From Prolixibacteraceae bacterium (GTDB taxonomy: Bacteria > Bacteroidota > Bacteroidia > Bacteroidales > Prolixibacteraceae), in the NCBI GenBank assembly GCA_003537645.1, contig DPRM01000077.1:12843-76842 (forward strand): a stretch of 64,000 bases of DNA, in the 5' to 3' direction. Shown piece by piece: positions 59,146 to 64,000 of the stretch; positions within the stretch are counted from its first letter, which is position 1, and each line of letters starts with the position of its first letter. A program made the translations under genes and the position numbers. The notes beneath the pieces are model-generated. The model ran no database searches. It was not told the origin of the DNA and saw only the letters and a list, made by a program, of their open reading frames with translations.

Positions 59146-60057
59146 ATGGAATTTGTAACTATTGACTTTGAAACAGCAACAGCACAACGTGACAGTCCGT
59201 GCGAAATAGGTTTGACATTTGTTCAAGACGGTCAAATAATTGACACAAAATCGTGGTTAATTAAGCCAATGTATGACGAGTTTGATTATTTCAATATTCT
59301 TATTCACGGAATTAGACCGGAACACGTTGCAGACAAACCCGAGTTCAACGAACTTTGGACGGAAATAAAACCACTTTTAGAAAATAAGTTTTTAATTGCT
59401 CATAATGCAGGTTTCGACATTAGTGTATTAAGGAGAACATTAGAAGCCTATCAACTTCCATTTCCAATACTTAATTATTCTTGCAGTTACATCTTTTCAA
59501 AAAAGGTATGGCAAGGACTACCCGCTTACGACTTAAAGACACTTTGTAAAGTAAACAATATTGACCTCAAACATCACAGAGCAGGTGCGGACAGTAAAGC
59601 AACGGCAGAACTTAGTTTAAAGGCCTTTGAACTTATGGGAGTTTCGTCACCTGACGACTTTCCCGAAAAACTAAAAACTACAATTGGTCAACTTTATCAA
59701 GGTGGTTATAGACCGTCTGAAACTAAAAGAATTTATAAAGCAAAAGACTTAACTAAAATTGTTGGCGACCCGACAAAACACAATCCAGAAAGCATTTTTT
59801 ACGGCAGGACAGTAGTTTTTACAGGTGCATTATCTTCAATGGTTCGTGCAGAAGCACAACAAACTATCGCTGACATAGGTGGAATTATTGGAAACAGCGT
59901 AACTAAAGAAACAGACTTTTTAATTGTTGGACAACAAGATTATAGAGTTGTCGGAGATGATGGAATGAGCAGCAAACAAGAGAAAGCTATTAAATTAATT
60001 GAGAAAGGTTCAACACTTGAAATTTTATCAGAAGATGACTTTTTAAAAAACGTTTAA
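59146..60057 (+). CDS. cassette 6: DEDDh 3'-5' exonuclease with C-terminal BRCT domain
   Basis: The 303-residue product starts FVTIDFETATAQRDSPCEIG with the D-x-E of ExoI, then NKFLIAHNAGFDISVL (ExoII) and KHHRAGADSKATAEL (ExoIII, H...D), a DnaQ-like exonuclease. From residue 215 a BRCT domain follows (YGRTVVFTGALSSMVRAEAQ, then DIGGIIGNSVTKETDFLIVG). Similar exonuclease-BRCT fusions occur in bacteria with poorly defined roles. It shares a cassette with a PD-(D/E)XK-type protein 42 bp downstream, so they probably work together. Confidence 0.88.
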   Translation: MEFVTIDFETATAQRDSPCEIGLTFVQDGQIIDTKSWLIKPMYDEFDYFNILIHGIRPEHVADKPEFNELWTEIKPLLENKFLIAHNAGFDISVLRRTLEAYQLPFPILNYSCSYIFSKKVWQGLPAYDLKTLCKVNNIDLKHHRAGADSKATAELSLKAFELMGVSSPDDFPEKLKTTIGQLYQGGYRPSETKRIYKAKDLTKIVGDPTKHNPESIFYGRTVVFTGALSSMVRAEAQQTIADIGGIIGNSVTKETDFLIVGQQDYRVVGDDGMSSKQEKAIKLIEKGSTLEILSEDDFLKNV

Positions 60058-60099
60058 TAACAAAGACTAAACACACAACCCAATAAGGAAATTATCAAA

Positions 60100-61779
60100 A
60101 TGGGGCGATACGACCGTTCAATAAAAATAGCGTTTGACAAAACTTCGGGAGAAATACTCGAAGCTGATGAAGTATTTGATATAAAGACAGACGCTTTTGA
60201 GATTAGAAAAAAGTATCACGAGAAAAATTTAATCCTTTCTTGTTGTGAGTGCGAGCAAGACTTAATGGTTTCAGGTAGCAAGTATGACAGACTGCATTTC
60301 AAACATAAACCAGGACACGGTTACTGTATTTTAGCAGATGGCAAGCTAACGCCACAAGAACACGAACGATTTACTGAAATATTAAAAGCAAAAGAAAGCG
60401 ACAGACATAAGGAACTCAAAAACAAAATTGGCGAACAACTTAAATCGGTTAAAGGTGTTGATGTAAGTTCAATTGCTATTGACGACAAGTTTATAATAAA
60501 AGAAAATGGCAAAAGACGACCTGATGTTTATTGTAAGTTTCAAGACAAAGAAATAGTTTTTGAAATTCAGCTTTCCGACTTATCTCTTGGTTACATTTTA
60601 AGTCGGTATGAATTTTATAAAGAACACGGAATTTACCTCATTTGGATTCTAGACAACTTTGATATTCACAATCAAGGAACTTTAGAACGAGACATAAAGT
60701 ATCTGACTATATATCAAAACTTTTTCAAACTTGACGAGCAATCAGATTCATTAAAGTTAGAATGTGAATACAAGTATCCTTTTCTAACCGATGACAACAA
60801 GTTATTAACTAAATGGCTTAAAAAGTCGGTATCATTAAGCGAGTTAAAATACGATAGTGAAGTTTTTCAAGCCTACTACTATAATTTTGGAGACAATAAA
60901 ACAAAGACAGAAACACTTCAAAGAAAAAAAGTCGAAGAAATAAAGGAAGCAGAAAGAAAAAGACTTGAAAAATTAAAACTTGATAATGCAACAAATCGAG
61001 CTAAACACTTGAGAAATTTAGTTGCCGACTTCAGAAAAAGAAAAATTCAAAATTTTAGTTCAATAATTGATGAACTTGATGAATTAGACGAATTTGAAAC
61101 TAAAATTCTTAATGACGTTCTAAATCTGAAAGGTAAAGTTGTTGAGAGTAAACCACCTCTAATTAAATGGATAGACGAAGCTAAACAAGAAGATGTTCCG
61201 TTCCTTGAATTTATTTTAGGGACAAACAAAATAGAACTCGAAATAAACAAAACTGATGACTCCGACAGAACAGCGTTACAGGCAATTCTCTTGAATAGTA
61301 ACATTCACAATACTTTACCAATAAAATCGCTTTTCAAAGCAGGGTATAAATTGACAGTCAATGATCAAGAATTTTTAAAAGACCTTCAAGAGACACAAAA
61401 AGATTTTATAGCTGACGCACATATTTATAAAATATGTAACAATCTTACTGACCGAAGTTTAGTTGATGATGTTTTCAGTTTTTCTAAACTACTCTTCATT
61501 ATTGAATCAGCCAGACAAGGAGAATTAATTTACTACAACTTTTCAGGAAACAAATGGATTTCATTTGCAAACAACGCTATTCAATACTATAGTGAATATT
61601 GGGAATATTTAGAGTTATCATTCAAAAGATTTGAACTTTGGGACAAGCTAATTCAGCTTGACAAAAATGGAACGTTCCAAAAAAAAGTTGAGAAGTTCTA
61701 CTCTCAAATGCCAAGACAGAAATACGACTTTGATAGAGTTTTTAACGACCTTTATCCAGAAATTGAATATGGAAATTAG
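60100..61779 (+). CDS. cassette 6: CoiA/DUF6035-like PD-(D/E)XK nuclease-fold protein
   Basis: The 559-residue product has an N-terminal zinc-like region (LILSCCECEQDLM and HFKHKPGHGYCI), then a nuclease-like core GKRRPDVYCKFQDKEIVFEIQLS with D and E-x-Q as in CoiA-type enzymes, followed by YEFYKEHGIYLIWILD. A long coiled coil (residues about 265-320) and a helical C-terminal domain follow. Together with the exonuclease it suggests a DNA-targeting pair, possibly anti-phage; this is not established. Confidence 0.72.
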   Translation: MGRYDRSIKIAFDKTSGEILEADEVFDIKTDAFEIRKKYHEKNLILSCCECEQDLMVSGSKYDRLHFKHKPGHGYCILADGKLTPQEHERFTEILKAKESDRHKELKNKIGEQLKSVKGVDVSSIAIDDKFIIKENGKRRPDVYCKFQDKEIVFEIQLSDLSLGYILSRYEFYKEHGIYLIWILDNFDIHNQGTLERDIKYLTIYQNFFKLDEQSDSLKLECEYKYPFLTDDNKLLTKWLKKSVSLSELKYDSEVFQAYYYNFGDNKTKTETLQRKKVEEIKEAERKRLEKLKLDNATNRAKHLRNLVADFRKRKIQNFSSIIDELDELDEFETKILNDVLNLKGKVVESKPPLIKWIDEAKQEDVPFLEFILGTNKIELEINKTDDSDRTALQAILLNSNIHNTLPIKSLFKAGYKLTVNDQEFLKDLQETQKDFIADAHIYKICNNLTDRSLVDDVFSFSKLLFIIESARQGELIYYNFSGNKWISFANNAIQYYSEYWEYLELSFKRFELWDKLIQLDKNGTFQKKVEKFYSQMPRQKYDFDRVFNDLYPEIEYGN

Positions 61780-61810
61780 GACAACAATATACGACAGAAA
61801 AGACAGCCGA

Positions 61811-61947
61811 ACCGATAACAGGCGTTTGGCTCAATGGCGGGTGCAGTGGTTAATTGAACATTCTACCTCGTATCAACTTTTGTGGCGTATTGACAGTTTT
61901 GTGCTCCGAAATCAGCCACTGCGCCAAGCGCCAAAACGTTATAGCCA
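61811..61947 (+). repeat. attC-like site 6
   Basis: ACCGATAAC ... GTTATAGCCA outer arms; the inner arms GGCGTTTGGC / GCGCCAAGCGCC and GGTGCAGTGG / TCAGCCACTGCG give an interrupted stem. The first arm pairs 8/9 with GTTAGCGGT at the cassette start. Confidence 0.78.
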
Positions 61948-61973
61948 ATATTGACAAATCGACACGATAGATT

Positions 61974-62522
61974 ATGAGAGAACCAGAACGAATTGAAATT
62001 CAATTAAGCAAATCCAAACTGACATTATTGTTTTTGGGTTCTATCATGTTTGTAGGACTGGGAGTCTGGTATGTGATAAGTCCACCAAAAGTAAATATTT
62101 CAGTTTTTAGTAATCCGACAATAGTTTTCATTGTTGGACTTGCAAGTATTTTATTCTTTGGACTTGTTGGATTTTTTATTTTCAAAAAGCTTTTCGACAA
62201 GTCGCCTGGACTTGTTATTTCAGCCGAAGGAGTATTTGATAATTCAAGTGGTGTCAGCGTTGGGTTTGTTCCTTGGACAGACATAGATGAGATAAAAGAG
62301 ACCAAAGTTCTTAATCAGACATTTATTAATTTAGTTGTAAAAAATCCACAAGATTACATCGACAGACAAAAAAGTGCCTTTAAGAGGAAATCTATTCAAA
62401 TAAACTATAAATCTTACGGGACAGTTATCGGGATTTCGGCGAATGGTCTTAAAATCAAATTCAAGGAGCTAAAAGCTTTACTTGACGAGAGGTTCGCTGA
62501 CTTCAACAGAAAATCTGCATGA
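61974..62522 (+). CDS. cassette 7: STM3941-like membrane protein
   Basis: The 182-residue product has two membrane segments (about 17-37 and 47-70) followed by a PH-like beta domain: GLVISAEGVFDNSSGVSVGF, then VPWTDIDEIKETKVLNQTFI and a C-terminal helix. This matches the STM3941 family of unknown function. It is the last gene of the array. Confidence 0.75.
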   Translation: MREPERIEIQLSKSKLTLLFLGSIMFVGLGVWYVISPPKVNISVFSNPTIVFIVGLASILFFGLVGFFIFKKLFDKSPGLVISAEGVFDNSSGVSVGFVPWTDIDEIKETKVLNQTFINLVVKNPQDYIDRQKSAFKRKSIQINYKSYGTVIGISANGLKIKFKELKALLDERFADFNRKSA

Positions 62523-62537
62523 CAATGAAAGAAATAC

Positions 62538-62660
62538 TGGCTATAACATCAGCTAACCCGGCAAGTGCGGCTTCGGTGGTTTTCGGTGTGCATCTTTCCG
62601 CTCAATCTGTTTTTCGGCTTGACAAGACTGAAGTCCGCTCCGCGTATAGCTTCCTAAGAT
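62538..62660 (+). repeat. attC-like site 7, right end truncated
   Basis: The first arm TGGCTATAAC pairs 10/10 with GTTATAGCCA at the cassette start (61938). The left body AACCCGGCAAGTGCGGCTTC and the partner GAAGTCCGCTCCGCG are present, but no closing GTT core is found before the boundary repeat at 62693. The site marks the decayed right end of the array. Confidence 0.65.
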
Positions 62661-62692
62661 ATTCGACCAGATAGACCTTCCGTACTATCCCT

Positions 62693-62735
62693 AACAAAGA
62701 AAAGCCGAAAGGCTTTTTTTTATGGTCGCTACTCC
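62693..62735 (+). terminator. right direct repeat of the insertion (copy of terminator at 54261)
   Basis: It is identical to 54261-54302 except for one extra T in the T run. Here no accessory gene precedes it; it follows the last attC-like site directly, so it is the duplicated copy. Confidence 0.9.
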
Positions 62736-62774
62736 CCAAATTGTAATAAATCAATCAAAGATTATAGAAAACCT

Positions 62775-63032
62775 CTCTCTATTGCAATTTTGGCGCGAAG
62801 TAATTGATCGTCAGCCGGAAAAGTCAAGGGGTTGTGACTGGCACAACTATCCTGACCAAAACACCGCTTCACGCTCGGTCAAAAACCTGCTCTCCTTGTA
62901 CCCAGTCGAATTTTCAGGTTTTATGACATTCGCCCATTGACAAGAATCCGTCTGGCTCAATGACGGGTTGGCTCAAAATTAACAGGCGAGCCAGAAGCCA
63001 ATAAAAACCCGGAAGGCACCGGTGCTAAACAA
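62775..63032 (+). promoter_or_regulatory. radC RNA motif, long form, copy 7, upstream of radC
   Basis: The core TTAACAGGCGAGCCAGAAGC, AATAAAA, CCGG-AAGGCA-CCGG is identical to copy 3. The upstream extension keeps TTGGCGCGAAG, GATCGTCAGCCGGAAAAGTC and TTGACAAGAATCCGTCTGG, but its centre is replaced by other sequence of similar length. It ends at the ATG of radC, the association that gave the motif its name. Confidence 0.82.
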
Positions 63033-63506
63033 ATGGATTCAAATACATTTTTCGAAAATGAACTATTCTCTTCCAACCTTTGTGAAATTGAAATCAGGTA
63101 CTGCCCCAAGTACAAAGTTTCTGAATTGCCCAAGGTTGTCACATCAGGTGATGCATATCAATATTTGCAAAAAATATATCCTGATCTGGATTACCGTGAG
63201 TATTTTTACATGCTCTGTCTTAACCGGAACAACCTTGTTTTGGGCTACAGCCAAATTTCGAAAGGTGGCATCTCGGGTACAGTTGCCGATGTGCGCATCA
63301 TTATGGAAACAGCATTGAAGTCCCATGCCTGCTCAATTTTGTTAAGTCACAATCACCCGTCAGGGAATCTTACGCCAAGTGAAGCCGATAGAAACTTAAC
63401 CGATAAAATCAAGCAAGCCGGACGATTCCTCGACATTGCAGTACTCGACCACCTGATACTTACCTCCGAGAAGTACTTCTCATTTGCCGACGAAGGATTG
63501 ATGTAA
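63033..63506 (+). CDS. radC: RadC-family JAB domain protein
   Basis: The 157-residue product has only the JAB/MPN domain of RadC: RNNLVLGYSQISKGGISGTV, then LSHNHPSGNLTPSEAD with the zinc-binding H-x-H...S-x-x-D set, then DHLILTSEKYFSFADEGLM. The N-terminal helix-hairpin-helix of full-length RadC is missing, as usual for mobile-element copies. The biochemical role of RadC is not settled. A strong terminator follows directly. Confidence 0.93.
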   Translation: MDSNTFFENELFSSNLCEIEIRYCPKYKVSELPKVVTSGDAYQYLQKIYPDLDYREYFYMLCLNRNNLVLGYSQISKGGISGTVADVRIIMETALKSHACSILLSHNHPSGNLTPSEADRNLTDKIKQAGRFLDIAVLDHLILTSEKYFSFADEGLM

Positions 63507-63531
63507 AAAAGGCTTCGGCCTTTTTTTTTTA
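63506..63531 (+). terminator. terminator of radC
   Basis: AAAAAAGGC-TTC-GGCC is followed by ten T. Confidence 0.85.
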
Positions 63532-63555
63532 TTCGGATAGGTTCACTTCCCCGGT

Positions 63556-63564
63556 TGTCCTTTC
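63556..63564 (+). promoter_or_regulatory. TGTCCTTTC motif, site 6
   Basis: It is an exact copy of the phage-unit motif, 64 bp ahead of the last gene in the window. Its presence ties this gene to the phage element rather than to the host. Confidence 0.45.
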
Positions 63565-63627
63565 CCGGCCATTGTTCAATGATCAATTTTGAAGTGCATT
63601 CATCTATAAACTTAAAAATTGAATACC

Positions 63628-64000
63628 ATGAGAAAATTTATTTCAGTTTTGATTTTGATCATTGGCCTGCTTGTCATGTTGCCGGATTCCGGCCAATTAC
63701 AAGCTTCAAATGCCAGCGATCAGGTTTCTATTGCCGAAAGTACTTCCAATCCGGCAACTACATCAATGCAGCAGGAGGAACTGGCTGCACAGCCTGAACC
63801 AGAACAAACCAATGTTGACAAGGAATCAGGAGGCAATTTTTTTGCTGACAATTGGGGCGTATTGATTTTGGGGCTTCTTGGGTTCTTTGATTTGATTGCC
63901 CGGTTAACACCCACAGAAAAGGATAATTCGATTGTGAATTTTCTGATGACAATCTTCAATGCCACCATCCCGAACCTGAAGAAAGGGGGTGGCAGTTTCA
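63628..64000 (+). CDS. exported membrane protein, partial at window end
   Basis: The open frame runs off the window after 124 codons. It starts MRKFISVLILIIGLLVMLPD (signal peptide or anchor), has a Gln/Glu/Thr-rich linker (QQEELAAQPEPEQTNVDKES), and then a second membrane segment NWGVLILGLLGFFDLIARLT followed by TEKDNSIVNFLMTIFNATIP. This resembles the C-terminal helix pattern of small phage proteins of unknown role. The start follows an A-rich spacer and the TGTCCTTTC motif. Confidence 0.7.
   Translation, partial: MRKFISVLILIIGLLVMLPDSGQLQASNASDQVSIAESTSNPATTSMQQEELAAQPEPEQTNVDKESGGNFFADNWGVLILGLLGFFDLIARLTPTEKDNSIVNFLMTIFNATIPNLKKGGGSF

Noticed and set aside
54261..62735. Insertion-sequence transposition as the cause of the direct repeats around the array
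   Set aside because: The repeated 42 bp is itself a terminator used elsewhere in the element, far longer than a usual target duplication, and no transposase or terminal inverted repeats are seen.

Overview
This window looks like a chromosomal segment from an environmental Bacteroidota, probably of the Bacteroidales/Marinilabiliales type. The evidence is lipoboxes ending in SC or SG, Bacteroidota-only families (NVEALA-like peptides, 6-bladed beta-propeller lipoproteins, DUF1573, DUF4348, a T9SS C-terminal sorting domain), a TTTG / TAnnTTTG promoter in front of hicAB, and typical Bacteroidota interspersed hairpin repeats. The order-level placement is an inference. I saw no tRNA, rRNA or CRISPR array.

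Region 1 (1-27.5 kb) is a host locus for small secreted cysteine-rich peptides. It opens with a lipoprotein whose C-terminus resembles the bacteriocin fulvocin C, followed by an O-antigen-ligase/TPR membrane protein. Five cassettes follow, each a small Cys-rich peptide with an AxA-type leader, a stem-loop, and a 6-bladed beta-propeller lipoprotein; four also carry a thioredoxin-like CxxC protein. Interleaved are an RND adaptor and permease, a DUF1573 lipoprotein, a divergent signal peptidase I and an HTH protein. Cassettes 3-5 are tandem copies with unrelated cargo. They are separated by a shared block of about 1 kb: a truncated 5' end of the second RND permease, a 500-bp repeat, and a leader with a conserved small ORF and hairpin. 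The intact second RND permease and a PadR regulator close the locus. I infer a modular peptide export/maturation system whose cargo can be swapped by recombination between the shared blocks. GTTTGAA/TTCAAAC hairpin repeats have invaded the intergenic regions and, in frame, two of the genes.

Region 2 (27.6-48.1 kb) is a phage structural module in one orientation: portal-like protein, head-tail proteins, a hicAB toxin-antitoxin with its own promoter/operator, tape measure protein, distal tail and baseplate proteins, several fibre proteins, a fibre chaperone, holin-like protein, GH108 lysozyme and a spanin-like protein. No terminase, major capsid or integrase is visible. A TGTCCTTTC motif recurs 60-115 bp upstream of transcription-unit starts.

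Region 3 (48.1-54.3 and 62.7-64 kb) is the element's accessory region of small genes. Seven of them are preceded, right up to the start codon, by a structured RNA that matches the known radC RNA motif, and one of these genes is radC itself. Most units end in a strong hairpin-plus-T terminator.

Region 4 (54.7-62.7 kb) is inserted in region 3 between two copies of one terminator. It is a seven-cassette, integron-like array: each cassette has one or two forward genes followed by an attC-like imperfect palindrome of about 137 bp, and the first bases of every cassette are complementary to the inner core site at its own end. Cargo includes lipoproteins, a T9SS substrate, membrane proteins and a two-gene nuclease module (DEDDh exonuclease-BRCT plus a CoiA-like PD-(D/E)XK protein). 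No integrase is in the window. This array and the modular peptide locus are the most novel parts.
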